From an uncultured Cytophagales bacterium (lineage in GTDB: Bacteria > Bacteroidota > Bacteroidia > Cytophagales > Thermonemataceae): a stretch of DNA of 64,000 bases. The stretch covers positions 1-64,000 of the forward strand of contig CALEMF010000091.1 in the NCBI GenBank assembly GCA_937911505.1, given 5' to 3'. Below, one piece after another: positions 28,618 to 36,576 of the stretch (within the stretch, counting starts at the first letter, position 1; the number at the start of each line of letters is the position of its first letter). The notes under the pieces were generated by a model. The model saw only the letters and a program-made list of their open reading frames with translations. It made no database searches and was not told the origin of the DNA. The position numbers and the translations under genes were made by a program.

Positions 28618-29358
28618 ATGTTACAATCCATAAAGATTATTTCTGTTGCACTCTTATGCTTGGCCACTGCTTGTGTGAGTAAGAAGGAATACAATGCAGC
28701 AGTAGAGAAAAAAAATGAGTATTACGCCCGTATGCAAAACTTGATAAGCGACTCTGTAGCGTTGGCTACCAAAAGTGACCGCCTTGCTGGTGCATTGGGT
28801 GAAGAGATGGTAGAAAACAACATGAAAGAACGTCAGTTACGTATGCTCAGAGAGCGCCTCATCGAACAGAACGGACAGATCAACCAATTGAATAAGACTT
28901 TGGCAAATGCGCTAGTAGATTTTAATGCTGAAGAGCTCACTGTCTCTCTCAAAGAGGGTAAGGTGTATGTATCGCTCTCTGACCAACTTCTTTTCAGTTC
29001 AGGAAGTGCCACCATTAACGGCAAAGGGAAGCAAGCGCTAGCAGAGTTATCTGAGGTACTCAATGATAATCCTGACATTCGCATTAATGTAGAAGGGCAC
29101 ACAGATATTGTACCTGTAGTAGGCGGCCTGTATAAGGATAACTGGGACTTGAGTTTGAGTAGAGCTGCTACGGTGGTACGTGCCTTAGTAGAAGATTATG
29201 GTGTATCCCCAAACAAGGTGACTGCCTCAGGTAAGTCTAAGTACGATCCGCTCGTTAAAAATACAACTGACGAAATGAAGCAGAAGAACCGCCGCATAGA
29301 GATTATCCTCTCACCTGACTTGGGCGAGCTTTACGAAATGCTTTCATATAAGAAATAA
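28618..29358 (+). CDS. OmpA-family peptidoglycan-binding lipoprotein
   Basis: 246 residues. The lipoprotein signal has lipobox ATAC (Cys19); a coiled coil follows (about 25-105, including RQLRMLRERLIEQNGQINQL). The OmpA C-terminal domain spans about 115-235, with INVEGHTDIVPV, WDLSLSRA, a VTASGKSKYDP segment and KNRRIEI, the Asp/Arg residues that grip diaminopimelate. It anchors the outer membrane to the cell wall. Role beyond that is unknown. It is followed at 21 bp by a tiny membrane-protein gene and a terminator. Confidence 0.92.
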   Translation: MLQSIKIISVALLCLATACVSKKEYNAAVEKKNEYYARMQNLISDSVALATKSDRLAGALGEEMVENNMKERQLRMLRERLIEQNGQINQLNKTLANALVDFNAEELTVSLKEGKVYVSLSDQLLFSSGSATINGKGKQALAELSEVLNDNPDIRINVEGHTDIVPVVGGLYKDNWDLSLSRAATVVRALVEDYGVSPNKVTASGKSKYDPLVKNTTDEMKQKNRRIEIILSPDLGELYEMLSYKK

Positions 29359-29379
29359 ACAAAAAACATTACAATAACT

Positions 29380-29472
29380 ATGATGACTGCAATTATACAT
29401 GTCACGAATGTAGCCTTTGGTTTGATTGCATTAGGTTGCTTCTACCTAGGTATTACTAAAAAACGCATGTAG
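29380..29472 (+). CDS. 30-residue single-helix membrane protein
   Basis: The ORF begins ATGATG 21 bp after the ompA stop and ends just before a terminator, so it is the last gene of that transcript. The protein is MMTAIIHVTN, a hydrophobic helix (VAFGLIALGCFYLGI) and a basic end TKKRM, giving a Cin-type single-span topology. I recognise no family. Coding status is inferred from position, topology and the Lys/Arg stop-transfer end. Confidence 0.5.
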   Translation: MMTAIIHVTNVAFGLIALGCFYLGITKKRM

Positions 29473-29504
29473 TATATTAAACAAATAAACATTCAGATGT
29501 ACAA

Positions 29505-29545
29505 AAAGTGCTGGTCTTCAAATTTTATGGAGACTGGTATTTTTT
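29505..29545 (+). terminator. Terminator of the ompA transcript
   Basis: A GTGCTGGTCTTC arm pairs with GGAGACTGGTAT (several G-U pairs) and is followed by a T run. The further 247 bp to the AsmA-like gene contains two TCTACA motifs (about 29661 and 29699) and probably that gene's promoter. Confidence 0.7.
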
Positions 29546-29792
29546 GTAGAAATGTGTGGATTGAAGGAATAATGGACTGAAGGGGTTTTGTGTGAGTGAA
29601 AGAAAGACATCAGAAAGTTTTATTCATTGATGAGGGCTGGTATAATATACGGTGGGTAGTCTTCTACATTTTTTCTCTTTATGTTCTATGGAAACGTTCT
29701 ACACTTTGTAATCGATGAATATTTTACCTAGTACAATTTACAAGAAAAGATACACCTACAGCATATAACAATCGCCTAAAACTTAAACTCCT

Positions 29793-31334
29793 ATGACTCA
29801 ACTCCAAAAAATACTCTTGATAGGTACAAGTATACTCTTGCTTATACTATCAATCGTAGGTTTTTTTGCAAATACTATTTCGAAACGCTACATAGAGAAA
29901 AAAATAAAGCAGGTCGCCCAACAGCGCACCCTCGACATTACTTATACAACACTTTCAGTAGACGTTTGGAAAGGTAATCTCACTATAGAAGAAGTTTCTC
30001 TACGTGATACGCAGCAAAATCTCATTACCTTACCCCGCCTTTCGCTAGAAGATATTTCGATACAAGCACTCTTATTTTCGCGTCACTTACAAGCAGAGAA
30101 ACTACATCTAAAGCGTCCTTCTCTACAGCTTTCAATGCCTTATTCAAAAAATACTTTTTCATCTTCTAAAAAAGACGAAGCCTCTTTTGAAATCACGCTA
30201 CAGGAGGTGTCCATAGATAGTGGTAGCATACAAATTAATCGTGTTCAGCAACCCCTCTTGAGAGGAAATTTTATGTTACAACTTCAAGCGCTTACAGTAC
30301 TTTCATCGGCTGACACGACAAGCTTTGACCTTGCCTCGTATCACCTTCAAGCAGATAACTTACAATATTTTATGGAAGATTATGACTTTCTAGCGCCCCG
30401 CTTACAGTTGCTTTCTACGCCTAATGTACTGACCATCGAAGACCTTCAGGTAGTCCCTAAGCATAGCCGCTATCGTCTGGGTGCTAAATATGGCCATCAA
30501 GTGACATGGTTTAAGGTAAGTCAAGGAAAGGTTACGTTAAGGGCGCTCGACTGGAAAGCGCTGCTACAACGCAAAATACAGATGGACGCAGCAGAGGTAC
30601 AAGGAGCCGTACTTGAAATTTTTAGAGACTTACGCCTCCCTTCTCCTAGTAAGCCTCCTACTCCTTTACCTCAACAAATGCTCAATGAGTTACCTTTCTC
30701 CCTTGCGATAGATACTGTTTTACTGGCGGTCGATCGACTAACGTACCAAGAGCACGTACCTGAGGCTTCTGAGGCAGGTGTAGTCTTTTTCACCAACCTT
30801 CGTGCGGAGGCATTTCACGTTGTGAACCAGCAACTTAGTAAAAAACGCACCTACAATCACTTAAAAGCTACTGCTCAGCTATACGGACAAGGTTACTTAC
30901 AGGCTTTTTTCAATATGCCCTTGGCAGGCGATGTGTACACTGCCAAAGGTGCAATGGGTAATTTTGATCTTCCTGCCATTAATGCGATGGCTACACCAAG
31001 CGAAAATCTACGCATTGAAAGTGGTCGCCTTGAGCGTCTAGACTTCCAATTTACTTATAATCGTACAAATGCTTGGGGAGAAGTAGCCCTCCAATACGAT
31101 AATCTAAAAGTGCAGTCACTTACTCCCCAAGCGCAACAGCCTGCGAAGGTAGACATCTTTAAGACACTGTTTATGAACATAGGGCTACACAAAGACTCTT
31201 CTCAGGGTGATCAGAAAAAATCTAAAGGGAAGATTCAGTTTCAACGAAATCCGCAGAAGTCTGTTTTTCACTACTGGTGGAAATCACTCTTAAGTGGTAT
31301 AAAAGAGGCCGTAAAAGTAAAAATTGAGCTTTAA
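29793..31334 (+). CDS. AsmA/TamB-like envelope protein
   Basis: 513 residues. An N-terminal membrane anchor (about 7-27) is followed by a long beta-rich periplasmic region of the AsmA/DUF748 kind: DITYTTLSVDVWKGNLTIEEVSL, the repeated Leu-x-Leu strands and LHLKRPSLQLSM. These proteins are thought to shape a lipid-conducting groove. It lacks a DUF490 end, so it is distinct from TamB. Its stop overlaps the stop of the convergent gene by 4 bp. Family assignment rests on pattern rather than a strict motif. Confidence 0.75.
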   Translation: MTQLQKILLIGTSILLLILSIVGFFANTISKRYIEKKIKQVAQQRTLDITYTTLSVDVWKGNLTIEEVSLRDTQQNLITLPRLSLEDISIQALLFSRHLQAEKLHLKRPSLQLSMPYSKNTFSSSKKDEASFEITLQEVSIDSGSIQINRVQQPLLRGNFMLQLQALTVLSSADTTSFDLASYHLQADNLQYFMEDYDFLAPRLQLLSTPNVLTIEDLQVVPKHSRYRLGAKYGHQVTWFKVSQGKVTLRALDWKALLQRKIQMDAAEVQGAVLEIFRDLRLPSPSKPPTPLPQQMLNELPFSLAIDTVLLAVDRLTYQEHVPEASEAGVVFFTNLRAEAFHVVNQQLSKKRTYNHLKATAQLYGQGYLQAFFNMPLAGDVYTAKGAMGNFDLPAINAMATPSENLRIESGRLERLDFQFTYNRTNAWGEVALQYDNLKVQSLTPQAQQPAKVDIFKTLFMNIGLHKDSSQGDQKKSKGKIQFQRNPQKSVFHYWWKSLLSGIKEAVKVKIEL

Positions 31335-32392
31335 TCTTCTACTTTTTTAATAATTTCTTTTACTTTTTCCTTCTCTTGATTACTAAGCGTATCTGCTTGC
31401 TCATACTGTAGTTTACGATCCAAGGCTAGTTCGTAGTACATGGCAAAGTGATCTGAGCCGAAATAAGGTAATCGCTTTACTTCGTTTAAATGCATATTGT
31501 TAGAATGGAAAAGATGATCTACCGGAACTCTAAAGAAGAAAAAACTGGTATGAAAAGTAGGATACAGCCCTCGCCCTACCCGTGGATCGAGTAAGCCACT
31601 CACCTTTTTGAAAAGATTGGTGGTGTACGACCAAGCTACGTCGTTGAGGTCACCACAGACCACCACAGCACCTTCCATATTACTAATTTTTTTACCGACA
31701 ATCATCAGTTCTGCATCGCGCTCTTTGGAGGTTTCATTTTCTGTGGGAGAAGGCGGCGCAGGATGCAAGCAAAACAAGTTGACCACCTTTCCTGAAGGGA
31801 GCACAAACTTGGCTTGTATAGAAGGAATATCATCTTCTACCAGAAAGTTGAGCTTTGTATCGATGAGCATTCGCTTAGAATACAAATGCATCCCGTAAAG
31901 ATTGTCTAAAGGATACTTTACACTGTAGGGATAGAGCAAAGCTAAAGTATCTAAAGCCTCTTCCCACTGTTGATCAGTTTCCATCGCCAAGATCAGGTCT
32001 GGGCTATGCTCATGGATAATCTCTAGAAATTCGGCTTTTTTTTCGTTAGGTTGCCATACATTGGCAATAACGATCGTTAGCCGGTCTTCTTCAGAAGCCT
32101 CTCCCGGAACAGCTTCTTTACTTACTAAGCTTGTGTAAGGTAAAATACGCTCGAAGTGCCATATAAAGCTACTAATGAGGAGAAGAACAAGTAGGTAATC
32201 GAGGTTTTTTTTGGGAGAACAAAATATCAGCCAGCCTACGAAGAAGAGGAATTGTAGGCTAATTAACTGTATTTTGGCAAAGTCGAAAGCTCTGAAAAAC
32301 CAATAGGTACTATTTACCAGCGACAAAAAAGGTAAAGCAATCAGTAGTATAAACCCGATATACAGCATGGCTCGTGAATACTTACGAAGCAT
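31331..32392 (-). CDS. Endonuclease/exonuclease/phosphatase-family membrane protein
   Basis: 353 residues. Three N-terminal membrane helices (about 10-80) precede an EEP-fold catalytic domain: VIANVW, LILAMETDQQW (Glu metal ligand), CGDLNDVAWS, PVDHLFHS and FGSDHFAMYYEL. Members cleave nucleic acids or phosphoesters such as phospholipid headgroups; a domain tethered outside the cell membrane fits the latter better. It overlaps the start of its upstream neighbour by 11 bp, so the two are translationally coupled. Confidence 0.88.
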   Translation of the reverse strand: MLRKYSRAMLYIGFILLIALPFLSLVNSTYWFFRAFDFAKIQLISLQFLFFVGWLIFCSPKKNLDYLLVLLLISSFIWHFERILPYTSLVSKEAVPGEASEEDRLTIVIANVWQPNEKKAEFLEIIHEHSPDLILAMETDQQWEEALDTLALLYPYSVKYPLDNLYGMHLYSKRMLIDTKLNFLVEDDIPSIQAKFVLPSGKVVNLFCLHPAPPSPTENETSKERDAELMIVGKKISNMEGAVVVCGDLNDVAWSYTTNLFKKVSGLLDPRVGRGLYPTFHTSFFFFRVPVDHLFHSNNMHLNEVKRLPYFGSDHFAMYYELALDRKLQYEQADTLSNQEKEKVKEIIKKVED

Positions 32393-33272
32393 AAATACGT
32401 TTTTCTTCTTCCTTTTCCAAAGATTTTGAGTAAATATATGTGAAACAACTACCTAGTAGTACAATACAGGTAGAATAGTAAATCCAAACAAGAATGATGA
32501 CCAAAGAACCGGCCGCGCCATAGGCATCCCCTACTGCACTCTGCCCAATGTAAAAACCAATGAGGAATTTTCCTACAAAAAAGAGGAAGGAAGTTACCAA
32601 ACCACCCTTCCACACTTGCCGCCATCGTAGTTTACGATCGGGTAATATCATAAAAATTAGGGTAAATACTACCGAAATAATTAGTAGAGAAATCCCTAAA
32701 TTGATTCCATTGAGGAAATAATAGGCCGTCTCTGAGAATAAAGTAGCCAGCAAATCGTGTATAAATACCAGTAAGGTATCTAAAGTGAGCGATACAAGTA
32801 ATAAGAAGCCTAAGCTTACCACCATCGCGAAAGAAAGCAGACGGGTTAGAACAAAGCCTACTACCCCTTTCCGTTGATTATCGGATGATACATGCCAAAT
32901 ATTATTTAAGGCGGCCTGCAAGGCAGCAAAGACGGTAGTAGCGCTAAATATGAGCGTGAGGATACCTACCCATTGCATATCGGCGCTACTGGCTTGTGCC
33001 TCGCTCAAAATCTTTTCTATATTCTCTGCACTTTTAGCACCGATCAAATACTCGAACTGATCATATAATTCTGTCTCTACTGTGCCTTCATCATATAAAT
33101 AACCACCTATATTGATGGTAATGATAAGAATACCAGGTAAAGAAAAAATAGTATAGAAAGCGATTGAGGCGCCCTGATGCATCGCATTTGATTCAAAAAA
33201 ATGCAGAAAGGTATCTTTTATTAATATCCAATAACGCTTTAGGGTCTTCATAATTAAGGGTAGTTTACTCAT
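32382..33272 (-). CDS. YihY/BrkB-family inner-membrane protein
   Basis: 296 residues and six membrane helices. Family segments are QGASIAFYTIFSLPGILII near the N-terminus, the SATTVFAALQAALNNIWHV helix pair and WKGGLVTSFLF, with GDAYGAAGSLVIILVWIYYS in the last third. The role of this family is unsettled; its older ribonuclease annotation is not supported by motifs. It is the first gene of a two-gene operon with the EEP protein. Confidence 0.9.
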   Translation of the reverse strand: MSKLPLIMKTLKRYWILIKDTFLHFFESNAMHQGASIAFYTIFSLPGILIITINIGGYLYDEGTVETELYDQFEYLIGAKSAENIEKILSEAQASSADMQWVGILTLIFSATTVFAALQAALNNIWHVSSDNQRKGVVGFVLTRLLSFAMVVSLGFLLLVSLTLDTLLVFIHDLLATLFSETAYYFLNGINLGISLLIISVVFTLIFMILPDRKLRWRQVWKGGLVTSFLFFVGKFLIGFYIGQSAVGDAYGAAGSLVIILVWIYYSTCIVLLGSCFTYIYSKSLEKEEEKRIYAS

Positions 33273-33553
33273 CTGTCTGCTAAATATATAGGAATAATTA
33301 CGCCATTATGCCTAGTTCATTTTGAAGTATTGATAGTCATCGTATTAAACACATAATGTACATTTTATGAGCGACTAGCAAACTAAGATGAGTATTTTTC
33401 TCTACATATTGGGGAAATATACTTGATACTTTTGCTATTAATTTTCTGTGATACTTTACTATGAAGCTATCAATCCCATTGTTTACAATTGGCGCACTTA
33501 TCGCGATAGACAAGTTAAACTAATTCACTCTTTTTAGATAAAATTAAACCATC

Positions 33554-33877
33554 ATGACAACCTATCCAGACTCACTATCACAAGTAATGAACCAGCTCAA
33601 AGAAGAAGGCTATGAAGCGTCATTCGACTATAAAGAAGGAAAATTGGTAGATCAACACGGTCAATCTTACCAAGCCAACGAATTAATCATTACCCAAACG
33701 CATCGCTTTGAGGGCTTTAGTAACCCTAGTGACAACACCATTTTGTATGTTCTTGAAGCAGAAGACGGTAACAAAGGCTTATACGTGGCGAGCTATAGCA
33801 TTTATGAAAGTGAAGAAGAAGGCGAACGGGCAAGAGCTTTTTTCGACAAAATAGAAATCAAACGTGAAAAAGTTTAA
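33554..33877 (+). CDS. Small conserved Bacteroidota protein (not a true PRPP synthetase)
   Basis: A soluble 107-residue protein (MTTYPDSLSQVMNQLKEEGY ... EEEGERARAFFDKIEIKRE). Homologues in Bacteroidota databases are often labelled phosphoribosylpyrophosphate synthetase, but there is no PRPP-binding loop or ribose-phosphate motif and it is only a third of the needed length. The pattern suggests a small alpha/beta fold with a central antiparallel sheet. Function unknown. It stands alone; a TGAGTA-N6-TCTACAT motif lies at 33389-33407. Confidence 0.7.
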   Translation: MTTYPDSLSQVMNQLKEEGYEASFDYKEGKLVDQHGQSYQANELIITQTHRFEGFSNPSDNTILYVLEAEDGNKGLYVASYSIYESEEEGERARAFFDKIEIKREKV

Positions 33878-33897
33878 ACTAGCCTTCCTCATTAAAA

Positions 33898-33930
33898 AAG
33901 GGTTGGATGAGGAAAGCTCATCCAACCCTT
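33898..33930 (+). terminator. Strong bidirectional terminator
   Basis: A perfect 14-bp stem (AAGGGTTGGATGAG with its complement) around a GAAAG loop, flanked by A and T tracts. It lies 20 bp after the stop of the small protein and before the convergent DUF2383 gene. Confidence 0.93.
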
Positions 33931-34022
33931 TTATTTATTTGAGAGGTTATCTCTCTATTCTCTTACGAAGCGTACTTTTAAATGAGGAAAGCTCATACAG
34001 TTTCTTAGAGAAAACTTTATTT

Positions 34023-34490
34023 CTAACGTTCGTCCTTATCTAAAGTAGCTTCTAAGGCAGCCAGTTTAGCATAGCTATACAAAATATCTAACCTCTGGTT
34101 GAGTAGACGTTTGCGGATATAGGCGGGTAGATGTACCTTATTTTTAGGATCGAGTACCTCGTTGTAGACAGAAAGCGCTTCTTGCTCGCCAAACATGCTT
34201 TCTTCTACTACGTTAAGGGCTTCTTTGGTGGCAAAGGTAGTAGAGATATCCATCCAAACTCTGTGGAAATACCCTTTGAGAGTTCCATCAGCTTCTAGTG
34301 TAATCCCAAAGTCTCTGGCATCTTGCTCAAGGTCAGCAATGGCTTGCTTACGCTCTTTAGAGATTTTTAAGAAAAGCGTTTTGATTTCTGTATTATCGAC
34401 GTTATCGGCTGCTTTTTGGTAGCCTTTTATACTATCTTGAAAAATATTGACAATGGTTTCTAAGGATTGTTTAATTTCTGTGTTGGTCAT
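34023..34490 (-). CDS. DUF2383 / PA2169-type four-helix-bundle protein
   Basis: 155 residues of heptad-rich helices: IKQSLETIVNIFQDSIKGYQKAADN and EALNVVEESMFGEQEALSVYNE contain the His/Glu/Asp-poor ferritin-like layout of PA2169 homologues. These are stress-associated soluble proteins; in Pseudomonas PA2169 is among stress- or biofilm-induced genes. It is separate from the downstream two-component operon. Confidence 0.8.
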   Translation of the reverse strand: MTNTEIKQSLETIVNIFQDSIKGYQKAADNVDNTEIKTLFLKISKERKQAIADLEQDARDFGITLEADGTLKGYFHRVWMDISTTFATKEALNVVEESMFGEQEALSVYNEVLDPKNKVHLPAYIRKRLLNQRLDILYSYAKLAALEATLDKDER

Positions 34491-34642
34491 AGTTTGATTG
34501 TGTTTAACTTTTATAAATGTTTCTTAAATAAAAGGTACACAAGTCATTCCATTAATGTAAGCAATTCAAATACAAATACTTACGAAATAAACTTATGATT
34601 CTACCGTAGGAATTTATACCCAACTGTTGTGGTACTTGCCCA

Positions 34643-36082
34643 CTAAGCATTGGGCAGCGGAAAGCAAATACGGAAAGTGGTTCCTTTTCCTATTTCACTT
34701 TCTACCTTTAGGCGTGCTTGATGACTGTTGAAAATATTTTTAGTAGAGGTGAGTCCTAAGCCCATACCACCCTGCTTGCTGGTAAAAAATGGATCGAATA
34801 GTTTCTCTAGGTCATCGGAGCGAATTCCCTCGCCATTATCGGTAATAGCTACTACAATATCACCTTCTTGCAGTTGGGAGCTTACTTGTAGCTTTCCCTC
34901 GTTATCTTCCATGGCTTCAATGGCATTGATAAGTACATTGCTAAAAGCCACTTTAATTTTTTCTACATCTAGTTTTAGGTAAGGCAAGTTGGGTTGCAGG
35001 GATTTTTGGAGGATCATTCCTCGTAGTTTAAGTCGATCGACCACAAGCTCTAAACTCAGCTCGAGTACTTGATTGATTGATACCTCTTGTAAATCCAACT
35101 GACGAGGTTTAGAGGAGTTGAGTAACTCACTGATAAGTTGTTCAATACGATTAGAGTTGCGTTGTATAATGCCAATGTACAGGTCAGTGCTGTCATTGGG
35201 CCCTGTTATCTCGCTTCTTAGCTCTTCGAGTGCTAAATTGAGATTGGTGAGTGGGTTTCGAATTTCGTGAGCAATACTGCGGGCAATTTTGCCAGTAGTA
35301 CTTAGCTTTTCTGCCATAAGCACTTCCCTTTCGGCGCGTTTCTGTTCAGATACATCCCGAATAATACCTTGGTAGCCTATGATATTTTCTTGGCCATCGG
35401 TAAGCCTTGAAGAATTGAGTTGGCAAGGAAAGGTTTTGCCATTTTTCTTTACGAGTGTTGTCTCGAAGTTCCTGAGCCTGTTTTGCCCTGCTAATTCCTC
35501 TGTAAATTTTAGGTAGTCACTACGGTCAGTAAAAATATCTTTCAGTTGTAGGTTGGCCAATTCTTGTACAGAATACCCTAGCAACTCCAACAGCGTGGGA
35601 TTCCCATCTACGAAGTACTTTTCTGTATCAATAACGTATATCGCATCAATAGACTTGTCGAATAAAGAGCGGTACTTTTGCTCTTTTTCTTCTAGTTGAC
35701 TCATCGCTGAGGTATGCCGTAAAGCATAGCGTATGGAGCGCTCCAAGTTTGAAGGGTCTATTTTTCCCTTTACCAAATAGTCGGCGGCACCTACTTTCAT
35801 CGCTTCGTAGTCTATCTCGAAGTGCCCCTGCCCTGTCAGTAGGATAAGGGGCGCTTTACAGCCAATGCGAATGGCTTCTTCAATCAAATTAATACCTGTT
35901 TTGTTACCCAAGTAGTAGTCGACTAAGTATACGTCGTGTACATCTTCGCAAATGGCATCAATACCCTTTTGGTAGTCTTGTACCCAACTTAGCTCAATGT
36001 CTATGTTTTTAATTTCTGTAATCAGGTCTTTGGTAATGATATAGTCATCTTCATCATCATCTATAAGCAATATTTTTATCAT
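34643..36082 (-). CDS. Response-regulator-PAS-histidine-kinase protein
   Basis: 479 residues: a receiver (1-115) with phospho-acceptor Asp55 (VYLVDYYLG), a PAS domain (about 132-250), a HisKA dimerisation helix with His272 in SIAHEIRNPLTN, and an ATPase domain with NVLINAIEAM, DNGEGI and GMGLGL. The receiver is at the N-terminus, so the protein may sense a prior phosphorelay step. It is the last gene of the minus-strand signalling operon, 17 bp after a single-domain response regulator. Confidence 0.92.
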   Translation of the reverse strand: MIKILLIDDDEDDYIITKDLITEIKNIDIELSWVQDYQKGIDAICEDVHDVYLVDYYLGNKTGINLIEEAIRIGCKAPLILLTGQGHFEIDYEAMKVGAADYLVKGKIDPSNLERSIRYALRHTSAMSQLEEKEQKYRSLFDKSIDAIYVIDTEKYFVDGNPTLLELLGYSVQELANLQLKDIFTDRSDYLKFTEELAGQNRLRNFETTLVKKNGKTFPCQLNSSRLTDGQENIIGYQGIIRDVSEQKRAEREVLMAEKLSTTGKIARSIAHEIRNPLTNLNLALEELRSEITGPNDSTDLYIGIIQRNSNRIEQLISELLNSSKPRQLDLQEVSINQVLELSLELVVDRLKLRGMILQKSLQPNLPYLKLDVEKIKVAFSNVLINAIEAMEDNEGKLQVSSQLQEGDIVVAITDNGEGIRSDDLEKLFDPFFTSKQGGMGLGLTSTKNIFNSHQARLKVESEIGKGTTFRICFPLPNA

Positions 36083-36099
36083 AGCAGTTATTAAGTTGT

Positions 36100-36570
36100 T
36101 TAGGCCTGAGAAGGTCTGCAGTGGGTAGGCAATACCACGATATTAAACCAGTAGCTACCAATTGTTTTGGTTACTTGTAGCAGGTCTTCAAAAGAAACAG
36201 GTTTAGAGATAAATGAATTGACCCCCAAGTTATAGCTCTTCACAATATCTTCTTCTGCTTGAGAGGTGGTCAATACTACTACAGGAATATGACGGAGGGC
36301 TTCATTTGCCTTAATTTCTTTTAAAGCCTCTCTCCCATCTTTTTTAGGCATGTTGAGGTCTAGTAAGATCAAGTCGGGATGAGGGGCGTTTTCTTCATTG
36401 AAGCCATTGGTATGGTTCAGGTAATGGATCAGTTGCTCTCCATCCTCTACAAATTGCAGTGTATTGGCTAGCTTATTTTCTTGAAAGGCTTCTAAGGTGA
36501 GCATTCGATCATCAGGATCGTCGTCGGCCATTAGAATGACAATAGGTTGTTGGTCTTGGTAATTTTGCAT
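36100..36570 (-). CDS. Single-domain response regulator (Rcp1-like)
   Basis: 156 residues, one receiver domain: acidic pocket ADDDPDD (15-21), phospho-acceptor Asp71 (LILLDLNMP), Thr/Ser in VVVLTTS and Lys in ISKPVSF. The long beta3-alpha3 insert (HYLNHTNGFNEENAP) is typical of phytochrome-partner regulators that shuttle phosphate. No output domain. It lies between two histidine-kinase genes, 6 bp from the upstream one. Confidence 0.93.
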   Translation of the reverse strand: MQNYQDQQPIVILMADDDPDDRMLTLEAFQENKLANTLQFVEDGEQLIHYLNHTNGFNEENAPHPDLILLDLNMPKKDGREALKEIKANEALRHIPVVVLTTSQAEEDIVKSYNLGVNSFISKPVSFEDLLQVTKTIGSYWFNIVVLPTHCRPSQA

Positions 36571-36576
36571 AATAGA

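Noticed and set aside
33461..33523. 20-codon frame with a hydrophobic middle (MKLSIPLFTIGALIAIDKLN)
   Set aside because: Too short to separate from chance; no terminator or neighbouring gene supports it.
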